Source: Burkholderiales bacterium (GTDB lineage Bacteria; Pseudomonadota; Gammaproteobacteria; Burkholderiales; JAEUMW01). Taken from it: a stretch of DNA of 10,187 nt. The stretch is taken from assembly GCA_016791285.1 (NCBI GenBank), contig JAEUMX010000274.1, positions 1-10,187 of the forward strand, given 5' to 3'. Shown piece by piece: positions 1 to 7,692 of this stretch. The notes below the pieces were generated by a model, which worked only from the letters and a program-made list of their open reading frames with translations, was not told the origin of the DNA and ran no database searches. Both the position numbers and the translations under genes were made by a program. Within the stretch, counting starts at the first letter, position 1. Every line of letters starts with the position of its first letter.

Positions 1-2069
1 CGAACTCGGTCACCCACGAGTCGGCGCGTCTCAACATCGAGGAGATTCGCGGCGGGGCTAACAGCAGTTCTATCGGGGCACGTGACTACACTGTCGTCGA
101 CGCCGGCGCGGGTGACGATTTCGTTTACGTGAATGACGACCCGGGCTACGCGCTGGCCGACACGAGCCGTGGCTACGGGCGCCTGGGCAGCTTGCTCTAT
201 GGCAACGAGGGTGACGACTTGCTGACCGGCGGCGCGGGCAACGACATCCTCATCGGTGGGTCGGGTGACGACAGCCTGTCGGGCGATACTGGCGCGGACA
301 CATACGCCAGGGTGGGCGAAGGAAGTGATTCGATCACGGACATTGGCGACGACCTCGATCGCTATCGGCAAAGTTACTTCAACGTCGCCAACTTCAGCGA
401 CCTGGAAGTACGGGAGGCAGGGGGAGGACGCTTCCTCGATACGGTCGCGTACGCGCAGTATGGGTTGTTAGGCGAAGTACGCATGCTCTTCGAAAGTCCG
501 CAAGCGGGTCTGGAACGGGTGCTCGGCGATCTCGAAGATGCGCTCGAGTCCGAGCGGGATCTGTACGCCACCCTGCTGACCTGGGACGGGACCGGGGCGC
601 CACCGACCTACGACGGGCAGACCGCGCACGACGTTCGCAAGAGGATCGAAGAATACGAAACCGAGATCGCGTGGGAAGAGAGTCGTTATCTGGAGCGCTT
701 CGTCTACGTCGAACCCCTGCCGCCGCTGCCCGTCATCGCCGGCAACGATCACGCCGCGATCGAACCGTACTACGACAGTGCGGTGTGGATCGATCGCGTG
801 GAGCTCGCGGAGAAGTGGCGCGCTGACGAGCTGATAGTCTCGACGAGCGAAGTCGACGGCGAGCCCGGTCTGCTTCACCTCGACCATCCGGACGGCGACC
901 GGGTCACGTTCACGCTGGCGCGATCCGCCGACCCGATCGGCACCGGCATCGAAGTGATCGGCTTCGCGGATGGGACCGAGCTCACGATCCAGCAGGTGCT
1001 CGCGCGGGCGATCGCGACGAGCAACTTCGCTGGCTGGGACGGGTATGACGAGCTGCTCGGCGGCCCCGACGCGGAAGTGCTTGCAGGGCGTGGCGGCGAC
1101 GACTGCCTCGAAGGCGGTGGAGGTCACGACACGCTCCTGGGCGGTGCAGGTGCCGACACGCTGCGCGGTGGCGCGGGCAACGACACCTATTACGTGAGCG
1201 CCGGCGACACCGCGACCGAGCGTTCGGGGCAGGGCGTCGATACCGTCTACGCTGACGTGACCTGGACGCTCGGCAGGTACTTCGAGAACCTGACCCTGAG
1301 CGGTACCGACGACATCGGCGCGACCGGAAACGGCTTTGCCAACGTGCTCACCGGCAACGCGGGCAGCAACTGGCTCGACGGCAAGGGCGGTGGAGACACG
1401 ATGGCGGGCGGGTTCGGCGACGACACGTACGTCGTCGCGCAGGGTGCCGACGTCGCGATCGAGAACATCGACCAGGGCCTCGACACCGTCATGGCGAGCA
1501 TCGGCTACACGCTCGGAGAGAACCTGGAGAACCTGACCCTCACCGGTGTGAGGGCGATCAACGGCACCGGCAATGCGCTCGCCAACGAGCTCACCGGCAA
1601 CGGCGCCAAGAACAGGCTTACCGGTGGCGCCGGCGACGATCGCCTCTCGGGGCTTGGCGGCAACGACACCCTCGCGGGCGGCCCGGGCGACGACACCTAT
1701 CTGTTCGGACGCGGCGACGGCACCGACACCATCGTCGAGAACGACTCGACCCCCGGCAACAGCGACCGCGCGAGGTTTCTCGGCGGGGTCGCGCACGACC
1801 AGATCTGGTTCCGGCGCGTCGGCCACGATCTCGAAGCGAACATCATCGGTACCGACGATGCGCTCGTCCTGCGCGACTGGTATCGCGGCGCGGCGCGCCG
1901 GGTCGAGCGCATTCAGACCACAGATGGCGACAAGACGCTGCCCGCATCGAACGTCCAGGCGCTGGTCGACGCCATGGCCGCCTTCGCGCCGCCCGCACCG
2001 GGTATGACGACCCTCCCGCTCGACTACCAGACTGCGCTCAATCCGACGATCGCCGCAAGCTGGCAGTAA
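1..2069 (+). CDS. Secreted RTX calcium-binding protein, C-terminal part (5' partial)
   Basis: The reading frame is open from base 3, so the GTG at 129 is an internal valine codon and the true start lies upstream. The visible 688 residues begin with a lone RTX-like nonapeptide (GAGDDFVYV, about 105-131), then a glycine/aspartate nonapeptide array (198-302). A non-repetitive, partly helical, charged region (about 370-1050) follows, then three more RTX stretches (1056-1196, 1338-1436, 1581-1709) separated by beta-rich spacers. The end (about 1795-1925, DQIWFRR ... DALVLRDWY) resembles the haemolysin-type calcium-binding related domain. The last residues (TALNPTIAASWQ) look like the uncleaved C-terminal signal of type I secreted RTX proteins. 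By family knowledge such proteins leave through an ABC/MFP/TolC channel and fold on binding extracellular calcium. No catalytic domain is visible, so this could be an adhesin or surface-layer protein, or an enzyme whose active domain lies upstream. It converges on the acetyltransferase gene with 22 bp between stop codons. Confidence 0.88.
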   Translation, partial: NSVTHESARLNIEEIRGGANSSSIGARDYTVVDAGAGDDFVYVNDDPGYALADTSRGYGRLGSLLYGNEGDDLLTGGAGNDILIGGSGDDSLSGDTGADTYARVGEGSDSITDIGDDLDRYRQSYFNVANFSDLEVREAGGGRFLDTVAYAQYGLLGEVRMLFESPQAGLERVLGDLEDALESERDLYATLLTWDGTGAPPTYDGQTAHDVRKRIEEYETEIAWEESRYLERFVYVEPLPPLPVIAGNDHAAIEPYYDSAVWIDRVELAEKWRADELIVSTSEVDGEPGLLHLDHPDGDRVTFTLARSADPIGTGIEVIGFADGTELTIQQVLARAIATSNFAGWDGYDELLGGPDAEVLAGRGGDDCLEGGGGHDTLLGGAGADTLRGGAGNDTYYVSAGDTATERSGQGVDTVYADVTWTLGRYFENLTLSGTDDIGATGNGFANVLTGNAGSNWLDGKGGGDTMAGGFGDDTYVVAQGADVAIENIDQGLDTVMASIGYTLGENLENLTLTGVRAINGTGNALANELTGNGAKNRLTGGAGDDRLSGLGGNDTLAGGPGDDTYLFGRGDGTDTIVENDSTPGNSDRARFLGGVAHDQIWFRRVGHDLEANIIGTDDALVLRDWYRGAARRVERIQTTDGDKTLPASNVQALVDAMAAFAPPAPGMTTLPLDYQTALNPTIAASWQ
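198..302 (+). repeat. RTX nonapeptide array 1
   Basis: About four GGxGxDxLx units are read here (YGNEGDDLL, TGGAGNDIL, IGGSGDDSL, SGDTGADTY). The consensus forms a calcium-binding beta-roll. This array is separated from the later arrays by about 250 residues of unrelated sequence. Confidence 0.85.
1056..1196 (+). repeat. RTX nonapeptide array 2
   Basis: About five consecutive units read LGGPDAEVL, AGRGGDDCL, EGGGGHDTL, LGGAGADTL and RGGAGNDTY. One unit carries a cysteine (GGDDCL), which is unusual because secreted RTX proteins generally avoid cysteine. The array ends in the DTYYV strand that opens the first long spacer module. Confidence 0.85.
1179..1688 (+). repeat. Two tandem 80-90-residue RTX spacer modules
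   Basis: Two protein-level modules lie in tandem, about 1179-1418 and 1419-1688. Each runs in the order N/DDTYxV, xGxDTVxA, YTLG or WTLG, ENLTLxG, GTGN or GATGN, AN.LTGN, then one or more RTX nonapeptides. The repeats are divergent in DNA (period 240 to 270 bases), so they are old internal duplications rather than a recent tandem expansion. The same spacer type recurs in many proteobacterial RTX proteins and gives alternating beta-roll and beta-strand segments. Confidence 0.75.
1581..1709 (+). repeat. RTX nonapeptide array, C-terminal
   Basis: The units LTGGAGDDRL, SGLGGNDTL and AGGPGDDTY follow a degenerate ANELTGN/GAKNRL start. This is the last calcium-binding block before the C-terminal secretion-linked domain, the usual position for an RTX array that helps folding after export. 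Confidence 0.8.
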
Positions 2070-2091
2070 GACCAAATCCCCCACTCGTGCA
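2070..2091. other. Short convergent intergenic gap
   Basis: Only 22 bp separate the TAA of the RTX gene from the TGA of the acetyltransferase on the other strand. I see no stem-loop followed by a T-run in either direction, so termination probably occurs inside the opposing gene or depends on Rho (inference). Confidence 0.6.
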
Positions 2092-2697
2092 TCACCCCGG
2101 AGCCGGCACCCTGATCTTCCGCGGTCCCAGCAGTTCGTCGTCGACACTCACCTTCTTCGCCATGAAGATCGCTGAGTCGAGCTTGAAGCAGTTCCGTGTG
2201 CGGTAGAACTTGAGGGCGCGTTCGTTGTTCTCCGCCACCTCGAGCACGATGTGTGTGCAGCCGCGCAGCCGCGCCGCGTGCTCGATCTGCTCGAAGATGA
2301 AGGAGCCGACGCCCAGTCCGTGGTAGTTCGGGTGCACCGCGAGCTCTTCCACGAAGAGCGGGCGCATGCCGCGCTTCTCGAAATACCGGTGGTTCATCCA
2401 GTTGTCGGAGCCGGTGATCTCGTAAGCAAACTCGGCATACCCGACCAGTTCGTGCTTGCCGTCCTTCTTCAGCTCGAAGAGCAATTGCTCTATGCCTTCC
2501 TCTTCGTAGATCTCCTCGAAGTGCTTCTTGAGCCGCGGACGCTGGTACTCGACGGTCTCGCGGTTCACGTCGCGAAACACGAGCTTCAGGAATTCCCACA
2601 CGCGATTCAAGTCGCGGCGATGCATGCGCCGCACGCGCAGCTCGAGCTCGGCTGCCTGGTCCGGCTGCTGTTCCGGCTGAAGTTCGGCGTCTGACAT
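2092..2697 (-). CDS. GNAT-family N-acetyltransferase
   Basis: This 201-residue protein should transfer an acetyl group from acetyl-CoA to an amine; the substrate cannot be told from sequence. After a Gln/Glu-rich N-terminal tail (about 1-18), the GNAT fold starts at LRVRRMHRRDL. A helix-rich acidic segment spans about 45-75. The acetyl-CoA-binding motif A is at 116-135 (FVEELAVHPNYHGLGVGS), and motif B is at about 150-172 (VLEVAENNERALKFY). The pyrophosphate-loop consensus Q/RxxGxG/A reads HGLGVG, with histidine at the first position. No signal peptide or membrane segment is seen, so it is probably cytoplasmic. The ATG at 2697 is chosen because it gives a full-length domain and lies just after a perfect TATAAT. 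No clear Shine-Dalgarno precedes it. The gene follows the importer ATPase on the same strand after 72 bp, so it may be read through from that operon or have its own promoter. Confidence 0.85.
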   Translation of the reverse strand: MSDAELQPEQQPDQAAELELRVRRMHRRDLNRVWEFLKLVFRDVNRETVEYQRPRLKKHFEEIYEEEGIEQLLFELKKDGKHELVGYAEFAYEITGSDNWMNHRYFEKRGMRPLFVEELAVHPNYHGLGVGSFIFEQIEHAARLRGCTHIVLEVAENNERALKFYRTRNCFKLDSAIFMAKKVSVDDELLGPRKIRVPAPG

Positions 2698-2769
2698 GGC
2701 GAATGGACCGGAATTATAGCGCCTGCTCCGCGCGGGCGGGGGCGCCGCACCTCCGGTTGCCTGCCCTTC
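2698..2769 (-). other. Intergenic stretch between importer ATPase and acetyltransferase
   Basis: This 72-bp gap is very GC-rich. A 5-bp GCGCC/GGCGC inverted pair (2719-2723 with 2741-2745) encloses a GC-rich loop and is followed on the minus strand by TATAATT. It is too short a stem and lacks a T-run, so I do not call it a terminator. Apart from the candidate -10 box I see no other signal. Confidence 0.45.
2713..2718 (-). promoter_or_regulatory. Candidate -10 box (TATAAT) of the acetyltransferase gene
   Basis: A perfect TATAAT on the minus strand stands in otherwise GC-rich DNA, 15 bp before the ATG. No recognisable -35 hexamer lies 16-18 bp upstream (the sequence is C/G only), and there is no extended TGn. 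If used, transcription would start about 6-9 bases before the ATG, leaving too little leader for a Shine-Dalgarno site. The match may be chance. Confidence 0.35.
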
Positions 2770-3513
2770 TCAGTGACCGATGATCTTCGACAGGAACTCC
2801 CTCGTGCGCTCGTTCCGGGGATGGTCGAAGAACTCGCGCGGCGTGTTCTGCTCGACGATCTGTCCCTGGTCCATGAAGATCACCCGATCGGCCACTGCTC
2901 TGGCGAATCCCATCTCGTGCGTGACCACCAGCATCGTCATGCCCTGGCCGGCCAGCTCGATCATTACGTCGAGCACCTCCTTGATCGTCTCGGGGTCCAG
3001 CGCCGAGGTCGGCTCGTCGAACAGCATGATATTCGGCTGAAGGCAGAGCGCGCGAGCGATCGCCACCCGCTGCTGCTGGCCGCCCGAGAGCTGCAGCGGA
3101 TACTTGCCGGCCTGGTCCGCAATGCGTACCCGCTCGAGCTGCCGCATGGCGCGGGACTCGGCCTCCCGCCGCGGTGTCTTGCCGACCCACATCGGCGCGA
3201 GCGTCAGGTTCTCGAGCACCGTGAGATGCGGAAAGAGATTGAACTGCTGGAAGACCATGCCCACACGACGGCGCACGGCGTCGATCGCCTTTGCATCGTC
3301 GCGTACCTCGATGCCGTCCACGGTAAGCCGCCCGGACTGATAGCCCTCCAGGGCGTTCACGCAGCGGATCAGCGTCGACTTGCCGGACCCGGACGGACCG
3401 CAGATGACGATGCGCTCGCCGCTTGCCACCGTGAGGTCGATATCCCGCAGGACATGGAAGTCGTCGCCGTACCACTTGTTGACCTGCGCGAAGCGGATGA
3501 TCGGATCGCTCAC
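2770..3513 (-). CDS. aapP: Polar amino acid ABC transporter ATPase (AapP/GlnQ type)
   Basis: The 247-residue nucleotide-binding subunit powers import by the two permeases encoded just upstream, working as a dimer on the cytoplasmic face. All ABC motifs are intact: Walker [10 protein letters not shown] (39-47), Q-loop in [12 protein letters not shown] (87-98), signature LSGGQQQR (142-149), Walker B with catalytic Glu in [12 protein letters not shown] (162-173), and the switch histidine in VVTHEMGFA (196-204). The length matches the polar amino acid uptake family. I chose the GTG at 3513 because its GTGA overlaps the TGA of the upstream permease and gives the family's usual N-terminus (MSDPIIRF). 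Another GTG at 3549 would add 12 residues inside the permease gene with no better ribosome site. It is the last gene of the importer set. The substrate class follows from subfamily resemblance; the exact amino acid is not determined. Confidence 0.95.
   Translation of the reverse strand: MSDPIIRFAQVNKWYGDDFHVLRDIDLTVASGERIVICGPSGSGKSTLIRCVNALEGYQSGRLTVDGIEVRDDAKAIDAVRRRVGMVFQQFNLFPHLTVLENLTLAPMWVGKTPRREAESRAMRQLERVRIADQAGKYPLQLSGGQQQRVAIARALCLQPNIMLFDEPTSALDPETIKEVLDVMIELAGQGMTMLVVTHEMGFARAVADRVIFMDQGQIVEQNTPREFFDHPRNERTREFLSKIIGH
3510..3513 (-). promoter_or_regulatory. GTGA stop/start overlap, permease to ATPase
   Basis: The GTG start of the ATPase and the TGA stop of the AapM-type permease share two bases within the tetranucleotide GTGA. 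Only a weak GGA precedes it, so translation of the ATPase probably depends on ribosomes finishing the permease. Confidence 0.75.
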
Positions 3514-4613
3514 GGCGTCCGGCTCGCGCCGACCTGCCTTTCGACCCACAGACTGTAGCGCGACATCGCGAAGCAGAAGACGAAGTAGATGGCGGCGATG
3601 AAAAGGTAAGCCTCGATCTTAAACGGCCGCCACGCGATGTCGGAATTGAGTGCGAGCCCGAGCGCGCCGGTGAGTTCGTAGAGCGAGACGATGGTCACCA
3701 GCGACGTGTCCTTGAAGAGGGCGATGAAGTTGTTCATCAGGCTCGGGACCACTGCCGCGAGCGCCTGCGGCAGCACGATCTTGACTTGCGTCTGCCAGTA
3801 GCCGAGGCCGAGCGCGGTGGCCGCCTCCAGCTGTGCGCGAGGGATCGCCTGCAGCCCGCCGCGCACGATCTCCGCCATATAGGCCGCGGCGAAGAGCGCG
3901 ATGCCGACCAGCACGCGTGTGAGCACGTCGATGGTAACGCCCTGCGGGAGCAGGAGCGGGAACATGAACGAGGCCATGAAGAGGACCGAGATCAGCGGCA
4001 CGCCGCGCACGAGCTCGACGTAGGCCACACAGAGGGCGCGGATCGCGGGCAGGTGGCCACGCCGACCCAGCGCCACCAGAATCGCAATGGGAAAGGCGAG
4101 GAAAATCGATAAGGTCGCGAGCATGACGGTGAGCGGCAGGCCGCCCCACAGCTCTGTGCGCACCGGCGTGAGTCCGAAGAGGCCGCCGCCCATCAGCACG
4201 AGAAAGATGGCGACTACCGATGCCCACATTACCGCGAGCCAGGGACGCCAGAATCGGCGGATACAGCTTGTAACGAGCGCACCCAGCATCAGCGCCGTGG
4301 CCACTTCCGGCCGCCACTGCTGGTCGAACGGATAGCGGCCGAACAGGATGAGTCGATACTTCTCCGCCACCACTCCCCAGCACGCACCGACACCGCGGAC
4401 TGCCTGGCAGGCGTCGGCATCGGGTGCGAAGACCGCGTCGTCTACCGACCATCGCAGGATGCCGGGCAGCAGGTAGAGCGCGATGCCGATCAGCACCAGC
4501 GTGGTGAGCGCGCTTTGCCAATCGCCGAACAGATTGTGCCGCAGCCACGCCACGCCACCGCCCGGGCGCACCGGCGCCGGACGCGGCGCGATGGGGCAAA
4601 ACGCATCGCCCAT
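3510..4613 (-). CDS. aapM: Polar amino acid ABC transporter permease (AapM type)
   Basis: The 367-residue inner-membrane protein forms half of the translocation channel. Hydrophobic segments lie near 34-52, 105-117, 123-147, 157-183, 205-224, 228-248, 277-300 and 333-352. The cytoplasmic EAA loop that contacts the ATPase is at about 247-285 ([25 protein letters not shown]). The binding-protein-dependent transport domain covers about 155-355. The protein is longer than GlnP/HisM permeases (about 220 residues) because of an N-terminal extension with extra membrane segments and a cysteine-bearing periplasmic-like stretch (about 55-95, DADACQ ... GACWG). That extension is typical of the AapM/BztC group. 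The ATG at 4613 lies 2 bp after the TGA of the companion permease and has a GGAG 8 bases upstream. An in-frame TTG at 4619 is less likely. The longer open frame running upstream of 4613 is only overlap with the other permease gene. Confidence 0.93.
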   Translation of the reverse strand: MGDAFCPIAPRPAPVRPGGGVAWLRHNLFGDWQSALTTLVLIGIALYLLPGILRWSVDDAVFAPDADACQAVRGVGACWGVVAEKYRLILFGRYPFDQQWRPEVATALMLGALVTSCIRRFWRPWLAVMWASVVAIFLVLMGGGLFGLTPVRTELWGGLPLTVMLATLSIFLAFPIAILVALGRRGHLPAIRALCVAYVELVRGVPLISVLFMASFMFPLLLPQGVTIDVLTRVLVGIALFAAAYMAEIVRGGLQAIPRAQLEAATALGLGYWQTQVKIVLPQALAAVVPSLMNNFIALFKDTSLVTIVSLYELTGALGLALNSDIAWRPFKIEAYLFIAAIYFVFCFAMSRYSLWVERQVGASRTP

Positions 4614-4615
4614 CG

Positions 4616-5791
4616 TCAACGCTCCGTGATGGCCACGCGGCGGTTGTACCAGTTCATGCAGACCGACGTCGCGAGCGACGTCGTGAGATACACCGCCATG
4701 ATGATCGCGATGCACTCGACGGCGCGCCCGCTCTGATTCAACGTGGTGTTGGCGATCGACACGACATCCGGGTAGCCGATCGCGACCGCCAGCGACGAGT
4801 TCTTGGTCAGATTCAGATACTGGTTGGTGAGCGGCGGGACGATCACGCGCAGCGCCAGGGGCAGCACCACCAGCCGCATCTGGAGGCGGGGTGACAAACC
4901 CAGCGCCCGCGCCGCTTCCACCTGACCGCGGTCCACCGACTGAATGCCACTTCGCACGACCTCGGCCACGAAGGCGGCGGTGTAGAGCACGAGACCGAGC
5001 AGCAGCGCGAGGAATTCGGGGGTCGCGCTCGCCCCACCGTCGACCGCGAAGGCGAGTTGCTCCGGAACATTCCATTCACCCGGAGCCCCCGCCCACCAGC
5101 CGAGGCCGGCGCACAGCACCACGGCGAGCACGGGCAGCCACAGCCGGTCGTGCTCCTGTCCGGTGCGCTCGAACCGCCGCTGCGCCCAGCGCCGCCAGGT
5201 CCAGCCGGCCGCGAGACCCGCTCCCGCTCCGAAGAGCGCCCAGAGGTGTCCCGCGCTCCACGCGGGTACTGGGAAGGCCAAGCCGCCCTTGCTCAGGTAG
5301 ACACCTCCCGCGACGCTCCAAGCCGCGTGCGGGGGCGGCAGCACATCGACGAAGAGCAGATACCACATGAGCAACTGCAGGAGGAGCGGTACGTTGCGGA
5401 ACACCTCGACGTAGACATAGCACAGACCGCGCACCAGCGCGTTGCGCGAGAAGCGGCCGACGCCAAGCGCGACGCCGACGACCGTCGTGAGAACGATGCC
5501 GATCAGCGCGACGCGAATCGTGTTGAGCAGGCCGATCCAGATCGCTTTCGCATACGAGTCGCCGGGGCTGAAGGAGATCGGGGTTTCGCCGATCTCGAAG
5601 CCGGCTGCCGAACCCAGGAAGTCGAAGCCGCTCTGGATGCCCCGTGCGTGCAGGTTCGCGAGCGTGTTGTGCGCGAGCCACCAGACGCCCAGGCCGACGG
5701 CGCCGACCGCGACCGCCTGGTAGAGCACCCCGCGCGCGGCGCGGCTGCGCCATGACCAGTGCGGGCGTCGGGGCGGAGGGCGGGGGTTCAA
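4616..5791 (-). CDS. aapQ: Polar amino acid ABC transporter permease (AapQ type)
   Basis: The 391-residue inner-membrane protein pairs with the AapM-type permease. Hydrophobic segments lie near 22-44, 83-111, 133-150, 182-198, 218-235, 258-279, 306-322 and 357-376. The EAA loop is at about 275-315 (AEVVRSGIQSVDRGQVEAARALGLS). The N-terminal part (WWLAHNTLANLHARGI, then FEIGETPISFSPGDSY) and the large insertion between the first conserved domain half and the EAA loop (about 152-250) are hallmarks of AapQ/BztB rather than shorter GlnP-like permeases. The start is not obvious: the first possible codon in frame is a TTG at 5791, 10 bp after the binding-protein stop, with no Shine-Dalgarno. The next candidate, a GTG about 21 codons in (GVLYQ), would remove the basic N-terminus. 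I prefer TTG with re-initiation after the upstream gene. It ends 2 bp before the AapM-type gene starts. Confidence 0.92.
   Translation of the reverse strand: MNPRPPPRRPHWSWRSRAARGVLYQAVAVGAVGLGVWWLAHNTLANLHARGIQSGFDFLGSAAGFEIGETPISFSPGDSYAKAIWIGLLNTIRVALIGIVLTTVVGVALGVGRFSRNALVRGLCYVYVEVFRNVPLLLQLLMWYLLFVDVLPPPHAAWSVAGGVYLSKGGLAFPVPAWSAGHLWALFGAGAGLAAGWTWRRWAQRRFERTGQEHDRLWLPVLAVVLCAGLGWWAGAPGEWNVPEQLAFAVDGGASATPEFLALLLGLVLYTAAFVAEVVRSGIQSVDRGQVEAARALGLSPRLQMRLVVLPLALRVIVPPLTNQYLNLTKNSSLAVAIGYPDVVSIANTTLNQSGRAVECIAIIMAVYLTTSLATSVCMNWYNRRVAITER
4622..4625 (-). promoter_or_regulatory. Ribosome binding site GGAG of the AapM-type permease
   Basis: GGAG is spaced 8 bases from the ATG at 4613 and lies inside the last codons of the preceding permease. 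It decides the start against the TTG two codons upstream. Confidence 0.65.
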
Positions 5792-5801
5792 CGCGGACGC
5801 G

Positions 5802-6836
5802 TCAGCGGATGGGGGGCGCGTAGATGAGGCCGCCGTTCGACCACAGCGCGTTCATTCCGCGTGGCAGCCCGATCGGCGTTCTCGGACCGAGGTTGCGATC
5901 GAAGATCTCGCCATAGTTGCCGACGGCCTTGATGGCCCGATACGCCCATTCCTTGTCGAGACCTAAGGCCTTGCCGCTGTCCTCGGTGCCGCCGCCCAGG
6001 AGGCGTGCGATGGCCGGGTTCGCGCCGTCCTTCTTCTGCCGGTCCGCGTCGACCTGGGTCACGCCGAGCTCTTCGGCCTCGATCAGTGCGAAGGCGACCC
6101 ACTTCACGATCGCGAAGAATTCATCGTCGCCGCGGCGCACGGCGGGGCCCAGCGGTTCCCTGGAGATCAGCTCGGGCAGGATCACGTGCTCATCCGGCTT
6201 CGGTGCTTCCCGGGCGCGGATCGACGCCAGCGCCGAGGCGTCGGTCGTGTACGCCTGGCAGCGGCCGCCGAAGTATGCGGCATTCGTCGCCGCGAAATCC
6301 GAGAACACCACGGGCTTCAGGTTCAGGTTGTTGGCGCGCGAGAAGTCACTCAGGTTGCGCTCGGTGGTGGTGCCGGATTGCACGCACACGGTCGCGCCCT
6401 GCAATGCCTTGGCGCTCTTCACGTTGAGGCGCTTCGGCACCAGGAAGCCCTGGCCGTCGTAGAAGACGATCGAGGTGAAGTGCAGACCGAGCGATGCGTC
6501 GCGCGTGGACGTCCACGTGGTGTTGCGCGAGAGCAGATCGACCTCTCCGGACTGGAGCGCGGTAAAGCGCTGCTGGGATGTGAGCGGCGCGAAGCGCACC
6601 TTGTCGCCGTCCTTCAGCACGGCCGCCGCGATGGCGCGGCAGATGTCCACGTCGAGCCCGGTCCAGCGGCCCTGGCTGTCGGCCGCCGAGAACCCGGCGA
6701 CACCGGTGCTCACGCCGCAGACGAGCTCGCCGCGCTTGCGGATGGCATCGAGGTCTTTCCCCGCCAGGACCGGCAGTGATACCAGCGCAGCGGCCACGCA
6801 GGCAGCGACCGACGCGCGCTCGACCGTCCGTTTCAT
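5802..6836 (-). CDS. aapJ: Periplasmic polar amino acid-binding protein (AapJ type)
   Basis: This 344-residue solute-binding protein would capture amino acids in the periplasm and deliver them to the two downstream permeases. A signal peptide is visible: basic start (MKRTVER), hydrophobic core (about 8-23) and a cleavage site near PVLAG-K (about 25-27). There is no lipobox cysteine, so the mature protein should be soluble. The mature domain opens with LDAIRKRGELVCGVSTG, followed by family 3 binding-protein features: GLDVDICRAIAAAV (60-73), TSQQRFTALQSGEVDLLSRNTTWT (86-109) and QSGTTTERNL (153-162). The C-terminus NALWSNGGLIYAPPIR is characteristic of the AapJ/BztA subgroup, and the length fits it. 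The ATG at 6836 overlaps the previous gene's TGA (ATGA), with no good Shine-Dalgarno of its own. Glutamate/aspartate/glutamine or a wider range of L-amino acids are the known ligands of relatives; which applies here is not visible. Confidence 0.94.
   Translation of the reverse strand: MKRTVERASVAACVAAALVSLPVLAGKDLDAIRKRGELVCGVSTGVAGFSAADSQGRWTGLDVDICRAIAAAVLKDGDKVRFAPLTSQQRFTALQSGEVDLLSRNTTWTSTRDASLGLHFTSIVFYDGQGFLVPKRLNVKSAKALQGATVCVQSGTTTERNLSDFSRANNLNLKPVVFSDFAATNAAYFGGRCQAYTTDASALASIRAREAPKPDEHVILPELISREPLGPAVRRGDDEFFAIVKWVAFALIEAEELGVTQVDADRQKKDGANPAIARLLGGGTEDSGKALGLDKEWAYRAIKAVGNYGEIFDRNLGPRTPIGLPRGMNALWSNGGLIYAPPIR
6833..6836 (-). promoter_or_regulatory. ATGA stop/start overlap, DUF364 gene to binding protein
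   Basis: ATG of the binding protein and TGA of the DUF4213/DUF364 gene overlap in ATGA. No purine-rich ribosome site is seen just upstream (the sequence is GC-rich without GGAG), which suggests translational coupling. Confidence 0.75.
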
Positions 6837-7692
6837 GGCGGCGCCCGCGTCGCGCGTTCGAGCAGCGCAGCGAAGCCAGGATAGGACGCGTTGCGCTGGA
6901 TGCAGTATTTTTTCGTGGTGCCGCCCCACGGTTGCAGCGCGCCGCATACGTTCATGAACGCATCGGGGTCGATCACTTCCGCGCCGCCCAGGGTCGACAC
7001 GCCGCGAGCGAACAGCGGATCGGGCACGCACCCCGCGCTCGGTCCCACCAGCACGAATGCCTTCGCGTGCGCGGCCTGCGCCAGCACGTCGTCCAGCGTG
7101 CCGTTCAGGAGCACGGTGCTGGTCGAGACGATCTTGTCGCAGGCGGCGAGCTTGCCAGGCTCGAGCGTCACCTCGAGCCCCGCTGCGTGCTGCACGAGCG
7201 CTGCGTCGAGCTCCAGCACGGTGAGCGCCACGCGAAGCTCGCGGCACCGCTCCACCAGGGGGCCGAAGTAACCGATCATGCCGAGGTGATCGCCGGGCGT
7301 GAGCTCGAGGGAGCCGAAGGAGTTGGTGGCGTAGTCGGGCGCAAAGCCGGCGCGGCGAAACAGGCACTGGCTGATGGCATTGATGGCCGCGAGCCCGAGC
7401 ACCCGATCGGCCATGCGCGGCGAGACGAAGCGCTGTGCGAGCCGCGCCGGATCCATCCCGATCACGCTCGCATCGGCGCGCACGGCCTGCACGCCGGAGA
7501 GCCCGTCTGCGAGCAGCGTATAGGCGATGCCGGTGCTGCCGTCCGCGAGCTGCACCGCCGAGAACTCGCATTCCCGGCCCGGCCTCGGCTGAAACGGCGG
7601 GACGTGGATGCGCGTGACGGCCGGCAGGCGCAGCGTGCTCGCGATGGTGTCGGTGATGGCGAGCAGCTCGTCGGCGACGGTCCGGTTCGGAT

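Noticed and set aside
1179..1709. Repeated DNA in the RTX region as a mobile or recombination repeat
   Set aside because: The similarity is at protein level with diverged codons, as expected for beta-roll modules. There are no terminal inverted repeats or target-site duplications.
468..2147. 559-codon open frame on the minus strand, antisense to the RTX gene
   Set aside because: The translation is Arg/Val/Ala/Gly-rich with no recognisable domain. Stop-free antisense frames are expected opposite GC-rich, glycine/aspartate-repeat coding DNA, and the RTX frame has clear protein motifs.
2719..2745. GC-rich inverted pair after the importer ATPase as an intrinsic terminator
   Set aside because: The stem is only 5 bp with a 17-base loop and no T-run follows on the minus strand.
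2773..3558. 261-codon open frame on the plus strand, antisense to the ATPase gene
   Set aside because: The opposite strand carries every ABC motif intact. The antisense product is His/Arg/Leu-rich without domain features and is a codon-bias shadow.
4664..4683. Repeated palindrome CGACGTCG-CGAG-CGACGTCG, a possible operator
   Set aside because: It lies inside the AapQ-type permease gene and encodes the peptide TSLATSV. No promoter is nearby, so it is most simply a by-product of the repeated Thr-Ser codons.
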